NCBI GenBank assembly: GCA_003194525.1
Contig: NBIV01000417.1
Location: 1 to 45,012 of the forward strand
Direction of reading: 5' to 3'
DNA length: 45,012 bases
Source: Gracilariopsis chorda
Lineage: Eukaryota; Rhodophyta; Florideophyceae; Gracilariales; Gracilariaceae
Shown here: piece after piece, positions 36,945 through 45,012 of the stretch
Layout: each line of letters opens with the position of its first letter
Numbering within the stretch: position 1 is the stretch's first letter
The notes under the pieces: model-generated
What the model was told of the DNA's origin: nothing
Seen by the model: only the letters and a program-made list of their open reading frames with translations
Database searches by the model: none
Made by a program: the position numbers and the translations under genes

Positions 36945-39752
36945 ATGGACAAGATAATGATGGCCGCTGTGCAAGAACACACACAACCGACTTCCGTTCA
37001 TAGTTCAACAACTGGTCAGGAAGATTGGAACAGCGAAGACTCTTTGGATGAAGCAAGTAGTCCAAGTGTTGATTGTAGCTCCACCGAGGAAGCTAGAAGT
37101 GCTGAACTGGAATCGAATGAAGAAATGGAACTGGATTTGGATAGGGATGTGGAATTGGAAGAAGTTGAAGTTTTGAAAACTTCGGATGTAGCAATAGGAA
37201 ACAAACTGGAAAACGCTTCGCACCGGCGACTGGCTCACGCAGGATCTTCTGCCGCTGTTAGGAAACTAATCCAGATTGGAGAGCTACCATCAGCAAAACT
37301 ATCAAAACATGAATGCGATCCTTGCGCAAAGGGAAAGTCCAAACGCTCTTACAAAGGAAGCCTGACGAAAGCTCTGAAACCTGGTTCGTTGCACTCAGAT
37401 GTTGTGGGGAAAATCAAGCCCCAAGCTAGGGATCATTCACGCTATTTCTGCACCATTGTCGATGAATTTACAAGATTCACGTATGCAAAACCTATCAGAA
37501 CAAAAGGGGAGGCGTCTGCAGTCATTGAACACTTCATGACATGGTTTGAACGACAATCCAACTACAAAGTAACCTCTCTGCATACTGATGGTGGTCGAGA
37601 GTTTAGTAAGGCGAGGGAGAAATTTGCTAACCTTGGTATATCTGTGCACGCATCTTCCGCATATACGCCAGCGTCAAATGGGCTCGTGGAACGTACGCAG
37701 GGAGTTTTACTGTCTCTAATTCGCACTTGTGTTGCTGAGGCCAACCTTCCGCTGTCATTCTGGTCATATGCTCTCAAGCATGTAGTCGACGCCCGCAACG
37801 TATTTGCGCACAGCAAGACCGGTACATCCCCTCACAAGGCTCTCTTCGGAATATCTCCACCGTATGCTAAGCACATGAGGCCCTTTGGCTGTCGTGTCTT
37901 AATCCAGCCAGCCAGGAAGAAGTGGAAGAAAATGAAGAGTAGAGTTGTCCCTGGTGTACATCTTGGACACCTGGATGGTGGAATGTACCTTATTTTGACA
38001 AGCTCTGGATTGGTACATTCAAAGCATATTCGCTTCTTTGAGACTACCTTCCCTGGTGTTAGAGAAATCAGAGAGAACGAACTCAGGGATGACATGAGAA
38101 GTCAGGGACTTGTTACTTTGGATGCATCAGACGACGAAACGATGTCATTAACCTCAGAAGACCTTCCTGAACCTGATGTTGCAAGCGATGGGAGCAGTGG
38201 AGAATTCGATGACGCTCTCAGTAGTGGCACACACTACCCTGAAATTCCGTCAACGTTTGATGGCACAAGGTATCCTGATGCAAGTGAAAATGTCCCTACC
38301 CCTGCAGGAGCCGATCAAACACCAAATCATCGATATAACTTGAGGTCCCGGGCTACAGTTGCCATGCCACAGTCGATCAGCACATCTGATGAGCCGTCTA
38401 TTAGCGAAGCTCGCGCGTCTCCCGAATGGAAGTATTGGAAAGATGCAATCGAAGAAGAGTTCCAAACGATCAATGATGCTAATACTTACAGTATATCACT
38501 TAAAACCCCATCTTCGCGTCCTCTTCCAACTGCCGTAATACTCAAACTGAAGCGTGACGAATTCGGACTTCCTCAACGATTCAAGGCTCGTCTTGTTGCC
38601 CGCGGAAATCTACAGCGCCTCACTAACATGGAAGCAAAGGGGTGCTATGCACCTGTCGCTGGTTTTGAAGTGTTCAGAGTACTTCTTGCGCTAGCAGTTT
38701 CAAAAGGCTGGGAAAGGCAACACATAGACGTTAAGGTGGCGTTCCTGAATGCCACCCTTCCCGATGACCTCCAGATGTTTGTTCGTCTTCCCGATATTGA
38801 ATACATCTCAGCTGCCAACGGTTCCGTAGCCCGACTGCATAAGTCTCTGTATGGATTGCGAGAAGCACCAAAACTCTGGCACAAGACTCTCTCGTCCTTC
38901 CTGATTAGCATTGGGATGCAGAACATCAGCAGCAGTGACTGTGTCTTTATACGAAGGTCTGAGGCTTCTATGGCGGTAGTACTGGCATATGTTGATGACA
39001 TTGCCATCTTTGGGGACAGACAATCAGTGCTTGATGTGAAAAACTCATTGAAAGAAAAGTACGAAGTCAAAGATCTGGGCAGAAGTAACTTGTTTCTAGC
39101 AGTGACGATCCATGAAGCTCCAGGGGAACTCATGCTGAGTCAGCGTGCATTGATTGGAAAGATCTTGGAAGATACAAATATGATTAACTGCAAGCCAGCA
39201 TCAACACCACTTCCTTTATCGCATGCATTATATGATCCACTTGAGCTGCTTTCGGACGAAGAGAAACTACAGATGGAAAATGTTCCATATCGGGAAACTT
39301 TGGGAAAGCTTTTGTTTCTCTCAACTAGGACCCGTCCAGATCTGTCTACTGCAGTATCCATGCTTGCAAAATATGCGTCGGCTGCGCGTCCGCTTAATTG
39401 GAAGTCTTTGAAGCATGTCTTACGTTACTTGAAGGGTACAATGGATTATGTTCTTCTAATACCCAAGTGCGCCAAAAGCGCGATCATTGCTTGGTGCGAC
39501 GCAGATTGGGGTAGAGATAAGGATTCCCGACGTTCACGAAGTGGACTCTTGATCAAATCATTTGGCTGTTCAGTGATTTGGATTTCTAAGATGCAGCCTT
39601 CAGTTTCTCTTTCAACTTTTGAAGCAGAATTTTACTCCTTATCAGAATGCATCCGCAACACTGTTTGGCTCCAACATTTTCTCGAAGATCTGCATGTTGA
39701 TGTCACACTCCCTACAACTATATTCCAAGACAATTTGGGGAGCATCCAGTAG
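36945..39752 (+). pseudogene. Copia-2 integrase-RT-RNase H (in-frame stops before and at 39750)
   Basis: Same frame as gag. Integrase zinc site HRRLAHAGSS ... CDPCAKGKS; core D in LHSDVVGKI, D in LHTDGGREF, E in SNGLVERTQG. RT: KVAFLNATLPDDLQ, SLYGLREAPKLWH and catalytic AYVDDIAIFG. RNase H: AWCDADWGRD, STFEAEFYSL. TAG at 39750-39752 ends the ORF, but the same frame continues to 39975 with the typical tail VKHISIRYTYVKE and LADSLTKIL, so the TAG is premature. Two stops and no frameshift in 4.2 kb is unusual for random decay and compatible with one or two recent point mutations or with readthrough. Confidence 0.88.
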
Positions 39753-39963
39753 ACTGAAGACGTTCAGGGCATCAGAAATGTCAAACATATCTCAATTCGC
39801 TACACGTATGTGAAAGAAAATATCCAGGATGGAAAGGTTAGGGTAACCTTCACACCATCTGAAACCAATTTGGCGGACTCCTTGACGAAGATTCTAAGTG
39901 GGCCGAACTTTGTGAGACATCGCAACGACCTTGGTGTTGTCCCATTTTGTCCTCGAGGGGGCG

Positions 39964-40329
39964 TGTTGGAGTAGAAATGACGCTTACGAGACTGAAATGG
40001 AAGCAACAGTGAAGGGAGGAAGAATTTATTTCATAATCGATGCATTTGCGTTCGTACAATTGGAATCATGTCCGTACAGCAAGGCATATGCGTCACTGTA
40101 CAAAGGACGCCCGCCGACTTGGTGAGCCTACGAGCTCACCCTGCCCATGTCGGACGTCCGATTCAGGACAATGACTCTGCTGATCAGGACGTAGTTTATC
40201 ACATGAGCTGTTAGAATAATCATCTTCAAAGAAAGTTTGTTGAGTATGTAAACTGCGATGAGACGACTGGGAGTCAAGAACTTCCGAGGTAGCCTCGTCG
40301 CTCAACTATCATTGCCACAAAGTCTAAAA
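39964..40329 (+). repeat. Copia-2 3' LTR
   Basis: 366 bp, nearly identical to 35195-35561, preceded by the purine-rich GAGGGGGCG (PPT) and followed by GCTAT. Confidence 0.9.
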
Positions 40330-40334
40330 GCTAT

Positions 40335-40648
40335 CCCCACGGTTATACCATTGTAGCGTACGTGGGCGGAACATCTTTTAGTGTTTGGGTTGGGGTGGCG
40401 CACACGTGATTTCATCTGCGCAATCGTGGTGCAACATGAAGGCAACACGCGCGCTTCTAGAAAGAAGTTATGTTGTGGTCGGCGCACACATAGAACCACT
40501 TTGATGTCCGCTCATTCCATTCAGAGCATCTTGCACCACGTCGAACATACAATTGGTTCTGGTAAATTATACTTTGTTTCCTCGAAAACCTATTCTTCAG
40601 TCAACACCAGAGATTGAAACACTTTCCAGTTTCAGCAACTCGAGTGCA
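40335..40648. other. No recognisable gene (314 bp)
   Basis: Spacer between the copia element and the foldback element. Only short frames. Confidence 0.45.
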
Positions 40649-40848
40649 CAAATTCAATCAGCTGTTTTCCCATTTGCTATCCGATGCCAGACAGAACACT
40701 CTACCTTTTGGTACAACAGTGTTCTCCATTTCTCGCAATAATCATATAATATAATCATATATTGTTTGCGAGACATGGTGTTGTACCAAAAGGTAGACTG
40801 TCCTGTCTGCCATCGGTGAGCAAATGGGAAAACAGCTGATTGAATTTG
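40649..40848. repeat. 200-bp foldback (MITE-like) element
   Basis: The left arm from CAAATTCAATCAGCTG (40649) pairs with the right arm ending CAGCTGATTGAATTTG (40848) for about 65-70 bp, with mismatches around CTATCCGATGCCAGACAG. Pairing continues weakly toward an AT-rich centre (about 40735-40765), so the whole unit is close to one long palindrome. No transposase is inside. Non-autonomous foldback/MITE is the best reading. Confidence 0.8.
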
Positions 40849-41156
40849 TTTATCGGTCATCCCGCAGGTAATCATAGGCGCCAGTCCATCCCCTCTTTAC
40901 TTAATTTCTATCAGAGAGAAAGAGTGGATACGACAAAGAAGTTGTCTCGGAGGTGAGGGACGCAATGGCTCTCACCTCGAGAGCTTTATATAGAATAGCA
41001 AAGTAGAGTAGAACATAAAATAAAAGGTCGTCTGGGTATCAAAGATACGACCATATAAAATAAGACATTGTGAGACAGACATTAGAGGTCGTAATTCCAA
41101 CAATTTCATCATTCACCTTCGTGGACCCTCTGCTTTTTGCGAACGCTTTTCCTGTC
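40849..41156. other. No recognisable gene (308 bp)
   Basis: Includes a TTTATATAGAAT stretch at about 40985 and the 3' side of the minus-strand membrane-protein gene. A plus-strand frame (41070-41447) overlaps the gene in antisense and shows no domain. Confidence 0.4.
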
Positions 41157-41361
41157 CTAACCAAGACCTACTTCCCGAAGATCCACTTCCGTCCCCACTA
41201 CACTATCGGCCGCAAGCGGTCCAAGCACGCAGTCTTCTCCCATCAGTTCTTTCATGGCCAGAAACGCCACTTCATCAAAGTGAGTCACTCTCGTGTTCAC
41301 TACAAATTGAATCAAAATCACAAGCACGAGAGCTATCAACAGCCATCCATGAGCAATACGG

Positions 41362-42979
41362 TTACTGCTTCACCACAGCTATTGCCGGGTTCATCTGTTT
41401 CAAACGTATACGGCCTTGTGAATACCATGGTAGACCAGTGCTGTTAAGTACGAGATCCATATATCGCAGTTCTGCCATGAACGCCGTTGCGATCGTCTCC
41501 GCAGAATCGTTCCAGTCGTGAAAATGATAAAAGATAATTTCTTCGGCTACTTCTGAAGCACCCTCAAGTTCTTTTCCTGCCCACAATGTATGACGAGTGT
41601 CTAGTTCACTGTATCCCAATCGACGCCGAACACCGTTCAGGATACCGTTTAACAAATGCTTTAGCTCCGGTTCGCTCGAAAGATCTGGACGGAAAGGCAT
41701 CGTTCTAAAACGTACCCCACCTTTCGAGAGCAAAAATGTCGAAAGGTCAATAGTTTTGTAACTCCCATTTCTCGAATGAATATCGAAAATCGTATCCCCC
41801 GAGTAGTATCTCACAGAGAGCTTAATATTCGCTTTGTAAGGTGTAAGCTGGTCGCGGACTTCTGAAACACACTTGAGCACCTTTCCAGATTCGAACAACC
41901 CCCTAGTGGATACGAAAAAGTCATCACAGTCGCTCCAGAGATTATCCACCCTACGTGGCCGTTGTGCACCGCGCACAACAGATATCTTCGGATCAAAGTT
42001 CTGTTCGGCGAAGTGTTGTGAGCGCATTGTTGTTCCCGCAATAATTGTGACGAGCTCTGCAATGTACAAAAGTGCTAAGGCCGTGAGAGGGAACAGAATT
42101 GTTTTCAAACTGTATCCAAATTCTTCTTCCTCTCGGTGTTGGCTGCGTTCGCCAAAGGGTTCTCGCCTCGTGAAAAGTCGGAACAAATACCGGAAGGAGG
42201 CCAGTCGTGAGAATACGACGTAAGAGGAATATCCACGGTTATGAACTCCCGGAAAGAAGTAAATCAGTCCTTTGAAGATCCTATGTAGTTGGGCAACCAC
42301 GATGAGAGATAGAATGCCTCCAGTAAAATCGTTTGCAAGATCATTAGTGGTGAAAGAATTGAAAAGGGATAACGAAGAAACAGAGAACGGCGGCGTATTT
42401 GAGGACACGTTCAAGAATGTCTGCAAACTGGTTGGGTCAAATGGCACAGGGTGCTGGATGCTTGCAATGGGGAGCTCGGAGAGGTTGCCCATGAGCAACA
42501 GTGTTGAAACGGGAACGACCTGTTCATATTCACGAAGAAAAGGCGACAAGCAGAGCGCACGAGTTCTCATTGTTTCATAATCATCATCCATACCGTACGA
42601 GAAAGTGTTCCATGTTTCAAAGATCACAGAGGCACAGATTTCGTTGGAGGAGTCACAATCAGAGGTAGAGGAACACTCATTAAACTCTACAGGCCTACAG
42701 ATGCATGGGTAGGCAGAGACTCGGCAGACAGATGCGTTTTGAAAGCCAGAAAAAGTCGCGTCACCCACACAATTTCGATCGCCACGACAATCGGAAAGTG
42801 AAAAACAACGATCGCCTGTAAGACCAGAACCAAGCAAAGGCGGCAAGGAATCAATTGGCTGTTGTAATACTTGCGCTTTGCGCTCCCCATAGGCGCGGGA
42901 AGAGACACACTTCCCTGACTTAAAGTCCGTCAGTGGAGACCATTCGCAGAATTCTCCAGAATCGCAATCACTTGAAGAT
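41362..42979 (-). pseudogene. Main open segment of the disrupted membrane-protein gene
   Basis: About 539 codons open in one frame. Residue positions here are counted from the LTR junction: cysteine module 2 about 57-130, hydrophobic segments about 219-242 and about 305-328, and a C-terminal region with FWNDSAE-like and LDLVLNSTGLPWY stretches and N-glycosylation-type NGS/NST sites. The start codon that opens the frame lies in the inserted LTR, so it is not the natural start; the true upstream part is at 44637-44936. Confidence 0.7.
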
Positions 42980-43203
42980 TGTAACACAATGATGGGGAAT
43001 GAAGTCTGGCCTTCTCCGATTGGAGGGGAAGGCCGGCTGACGCTCCTTTTATAATGTTGTAGCTGTCTAACTATTTCTATGACAAAGCTACAAGCTCGTT
43101 GACGTGTCTCAACAGAGTGACATGCTGTCTCCTAAGCGTGAGCTACAAGCCGATCATGGTGATCAAGCGTGATACAGGCTTGTAGCTCTACGTTTGTATT
43201 ACA
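42980..43203 (-). repeat. Family X 3' LTR
   Basis: 224 bp. Same family as the solo LTR at 9630-9854. Contains GAGCTACAAGC / GCTTGTAGCTC and, on the minus strand, ATTATAAAAGGAGCG. Confidence 0.92.
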
Positions 43204-43215
43204 CTCACCCCAGTT

Positions 43216-43596
43216 TCAGAGTTCATCGTCCTCGATGAACGAGTTGTAGAATGCGTAGGGGCTGTGCGGTTCTGCTGGCATCTGATGACGTAGAGCGTAG
43301 CCAAAATGAGTCCATAAGACATCGACAAGAGAATTTCTCAGCAATTGATTTAAGTCTATGCTGGAAAATAGACTGAGAACTTCATTTGTGCTTGTGCATC
43401 CCATACTACACAAGCTACCCTCAGAGGTTACTAAAGACATACAGAAGACGGTGGTGACGAGTATCCATTCAAAAAATGAATCCGTAGTTGGCGAAAGTGC
43501 GACACAGAATAGAGAGGCGATGACGAGCAAGAGTCCATGTGTTCTGCGACGGCTCACTTTGATGTGCTTCACAGCTACGTGCGCCTCTTTGCGCAA
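43216..43596 (-). CDS. Hypothetical ORF inside the family X element
   Basis: About 126 codons ending 10 nt before the PPT of the element. It opens with a non-ATG codon and is basic at first (KHIKVSRRRTHG), followed by a hydrophobic segment (LLLVIASLFCVALS) and a second one (WILVTTVFCMSLVTS), then a soluble tail ending YNSFIEDDEL. Composition is that of a two-pass membrane protein, quite unlike gag or pol, so it may be a captured piece of a host gene. No family recognised. Confidence 0.4.
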   Translation of the reverse strand: MRKEAHVAVKHIKVSRRRTHGLLLVIASLFCVALSPTTDSFFEWILVTTVFCMSLVTSEGSLCSMGCTSTNEVLSLFSSIDLNQLLRNSLVDVLWTHFGYALRHQMPAEPHSPYAFYNSFIEDDEL

Positions 43597-43950
43597 TAAT
43601 AACTTGAGTGCGGCCGCTGACGTGTGACAATTATGGGCAAAGAAAGGACAGAGGTGTTACGGTGCACCTCAGTGGTCCATGGAAAGCAGCGGCTTGATCC
43701 TGATGGACGAGCAGAGCCTGTGCGCTGTGATGAAAGCCAGGTCTGCGGTGTTCCGTTTAACGGCGGTGTCAGACGGAAGACAAGTTGAACGAAGTTTTGA
43801 GACTCAACTTGAAATATGGAAAAAGATCCTGAGTGATGAAACCAGATCCAGAGATAAACAGCGCTGACCCTGAGGTAGGCCATGACGAACGGCGCAGTGC
43901 GGTTTCTCTGCGATGAAGGAAGGCAGTGTCCTGCTGATTCTTTTGTTCAC

Positions 43951-44160
43951 GGACGGCGGTGTCCGGGTTCTGGGCGTGACGGACGGCGGTGTCCGGGTTC
44001 TGGGCATTGACGGACGGCGGTGTCCGGGTTCTAGGCATTAACGGACGGCGGTGTCCGGGTTCTGGGCATTAACGGACGGCGGTGTCCGGGTTCTGGGCAT
44101 TGACGGACGGCGGTGTCCGGGTTCTGGGCATTGAAGGACGGCGGTGTTCAGGTTTCTCTG
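43951..44160 (+). repeat. Minisatellite, 30-31-bp unit, about seven copies
   Basis: Units start at 43951, 43981, 44012, 44043, 44074, 44105 and 44136, each GGACGGCGGTGTCCGGGTTC followed by TGGGCATTGAC or a variant. Flanking variants (GGCAGTGTCCTGCTGAT at about 43923 and GGCGGTGTCCTGCTGATC at about 44173, then GGACGGCGGTGTCC) show a higher-order arrangement from about 43885 to 44225. On the minus strand the units read as AQNPDTAVR-like peptides, but the 31-bp period shifts frame, so coding is unlikely. Confidence 0.9.
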
Positions 44161-44397
44161 CGGTGCAGGGATGGCGGTGTCCTGCTGATCCTTTGTTCAC
44201 GGACGGCGGTGTCCAGGTTTCTCTTTGATCGAAGACAGCTGTGCGTTGCGATGTAGAGAGAACAAGGTAATTAATGTCGAAGGAAAGTATGTGTCAAGCA
44301 GATGCACGAAGACTGATGTAACTAGGAACGAGAGAGATAGAGCAAAACGTCGTGCAAAGTGTCAGCGTGGTGGATCCGAGCGGCGAGGATCGGGAAA

Positions 44398-44412
44398 GAA
44401 GATGCTACCAAA
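44398..44412 (-). promoter_or_regulatory. Family X primer-binding site
   Basis: TTTGGTAGCATC on the minus strand, directly after the 5' LTR; identical to the site at 31164. Confidence 0.75.
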
Positions 44413-44636
44413 TGTAACACAATGATGGGGAATGAAGTCTGGCCTTCTCCGATTGGAGGGGAAGGCCGGCTGACGCTCCTTTTATAATGCTGTAGCTGTC
44501 TAACTATTTCTATGACAAAGCTACAAGCTCGTTGACGTGTCTCAACAGAGTGACATGCTGTCTCCTAAGCGTGAGCTACAAGCCAATCATGGTGATCAAG
44601 CGTGATACAGGCTTGTAGCTTTACGTTTGTATTACA
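44413..44636 (-). repeat. Family X 5' LTR
   Basis: 224 bp, nearly identical to 42980-43203; its outer end is fixed by AAGAT. Confidence 0.92.
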
Positions 44637-44936
44637 AAGATGAACAAACACCAATGCCAAATTGTACAGTACAGGAGCACGGTGGGAGTTGGACAGTTGT
44701 TACACACACGATTACCAACGCAGTCTGCAGAGCCCAAACAGGAGTCTTTGGTGAGACCGCGGAGGTTTGAAGGTGGCGGTATCACAAACGCTGGCCAGAG
44801 TGGGTGCAAAGATCTCAAAAATGCGATAGAGATCATCGTACGTGACCGGAATTTGTTCAGCGGGTACTTCATGAGCAAGAGCAGAGAATATTGGGCCCAA
44901 GAGTAGTAACGTTAGGGACAAAGTAAGGAAGAACAT
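44637..44936 (-). pseudogene. 5' part of the disrupted membrane-protein gene (signal peptide and first Cys module)
   Basis: ATG at 44936 opens a hydrophobic signal peptide, then AHEVPAEQIPVTYDDLYRIF. The frame must change at about 44775 to reach GLTKDSCLGSADCVGNRVC and again at about 44695 to reach PCSCTVQFGIGVCSSS, which lines up with the SSDCDSGEFC at the other side of the LTR element. The three-frame pattern shows decay, unless very short introns are present. Confidence 0.6.
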
Positions 44937-45012
44937 AGAGGCGTAAATGATGGCGATGATGCGGAGCTGCTACGTTTTCTGGCAATGTCTACAAGAAGCG
45001 CTCAGATTTGAT

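Larger units (their letters stand above)
35195..40329 (+). mobile_element. Second Ty1/copia retrotransposon, two in-frame stops
   Basis: The LTRs at 35195-35561 and 39964-40329 differ only by one substitution and one indel in the stretches I compared. GCTAT flanks both ends (35190-35194 and 40330-40334). The LTR ends in CTAAAA rather than CA. One frame spans from the gag ATG at 35712 to the stop at 39975, interrupted only by TAA at 36918 and TAG at 39750. The PBS (35562 onwards) is of the internal, half-tRNA type. Confidence 0.93.
42980..44636 (-). mobile_element. Non-autonomous LTR element, family X, carrying a minisatellite
   Basis: The LTRs at 42980-43203 and 44413-44636 (224 bp each) differ at about three positions, and AAGAT flanks both ends (42975-42979 and 44637-44641). 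On the minus strand the 5' LTR (44636-44413) is followed by TTTGGTAGCATC (PBS) and a leader that resembles that of the 30950-32097 element, and the 3' LTR is preceded by CTGGGGTGAG (PPT). The 1.2-kb interior has no gag or pol. It holds a 31-bp minisatellite and a 126-codon frame. The insertion breaks the cysteine-rich membrane-protein gene. Confidence 0.92.
41157..44936 (-). pseudogene. Cysteine-rich membrane protein gene, disrupted by an LTR element and frameshifts
   Basis: Read on the minus strand. A signal peptide begins at ATG 44936 (MFFLTLSLTLLLLGPIFSAL). The first cysteine module (GLTKDSCLGSADCVGNRVC) is in a second frame from about 44790. An LTR element occupies 42980-44636 with AAGAT on both sides. 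The remainder is at 42979-41362: the end of module 1 (SSDCDSGEFCEWSP), module 2 (LTGDRCFSLSDCRGDRNCVG and STSDCDSSNEICAS), a hydrophobic segment (GGILSLIVVAQL), a strong membrane segment (TILFPLTALALLYIAELVTI), then about 215 residues. A last hydrophobic segment (GWLLIALVLVILIQFVV) lies in another frame at 41352-41290. Modules 1 and 2 are tandem duplicates. Three frame breaks plus the insertion make it a dead copy; small introns could explain some breaks. I do not recognise the family. Confidence 0.7.

Noticed and set aside
41070..41447. 125-codon plus-strand frame
   Set aside because: Overlaps the 3' end of the membrane-protein gene in antisense; no domain; the minus-strand reading with a membrane segment explains the sequence better.
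1..45012. CRISPR arrays, tRNA and rRNA genes
   Set aside because: No regularly spaced repeat/spacer array was seen; the tandem repeats found are minisatellites. No cloverleaf-like sequence with A/B boxes and no conserved rRNA segments were noticed by eye; a tRNAscan run would be the decisive test.

Overview
The window reads as accessory, transposon-packed nuclear DNA of a eukaryote with compact, mostly intronless genes and TATA-box promoters. Only two apparently intact single-copy protein genes stand out: a drug/metabolite-type (EamA) transporter at 29060-30034 and a small secreted cysteine-rich protein at 33174-33911. The mixture of intron-poor genes, plant/animal-type LTR elements and a DIRS-like tyrosine-recombinase element would fit a multicellular red alga (for example a florideophyte), but the sequence alone does not prove that; the organism call is tentative. 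There is nothing bacterial (no operons, no Shine-Dalgarno context, no CRISPR), and I found no tRNA or rRNA gene.

Layout. 1-2294: decayed sequence with a frameshifted Sel1-repeat pseudogene on the minus strand. 2295-9007: a degenerate Tc1/mariner transposon (TIRs at both ends, transposase pieces on both sides) split by a DIRS-like retrotransposon (about 2617-8106) with split direct repeats A1 ... B1-A2-B2, a tyrosine recombinase placed first, a gag-like ORF and an RT-RNase H ORF. 9008-15156: a retroelement gag stub, a solo LTR, about 2.6 kb with no convincing gene, two perfect hairpins, a GC-rich 56-bp minisatellite, a small minus-strand gene (13532-13969) and a promoter/leader-like region. 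15157-22849: a full Ty3/gypsy element (TSD GTGAC, 266/267-bp LTRs) that carries, between pol and its 3' LTR, two antisense ORFs, each with its own antisense TATA box; one encodes a putative papain/OTU-like cysteine protease (C251, H340, D353). 23232-28651: a full, uninterrupted Ty1/copia element on the minus strand (TSD ATATG). 29060-30034: the transporter. 30950-32097: a short non-autonomous LTR element (TSD CTTTG). 32401-32510: a foldback palindrome. 33174-33911: the secreted protein. 35195-40329: a second Ty1/copia element (TSD GCTAT) with two in-frame stop codons and a half-tRNA-type primer-binding site. 40649-40848: a 200-bp foldback element. 41157-44936: a cysteine-rich membrane-protein gene on the minus strand, broken by frameshifts and by a second non-autonomous LTR element (42980-44636, TSD AAGAT) that carries a 31-bp minisatellite.

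How it fits together. Five LTR/DIRS insertions have recognisable boundaries, and four have exact 5-bp target-site duplications, so the order of events can be read: mariner was hit by the DIRS-like element; an older LTR was probably hit by both the Ty3 and the first copia element; the host membrane-protein gene was hit by an LTR mini-element. The two non-autonomous LTR elements have unrelated LTR interiors but share LTR tips, primer-binding site, about 60 nt of leader and polypurine tract, suggesting one autonomous partner mobilises both. The strongest candidate for an undescribed system is the Ty3 element with the antisense protease-like gene pair; second is the recombinase-first DIRS-like element with its paired hairpins.
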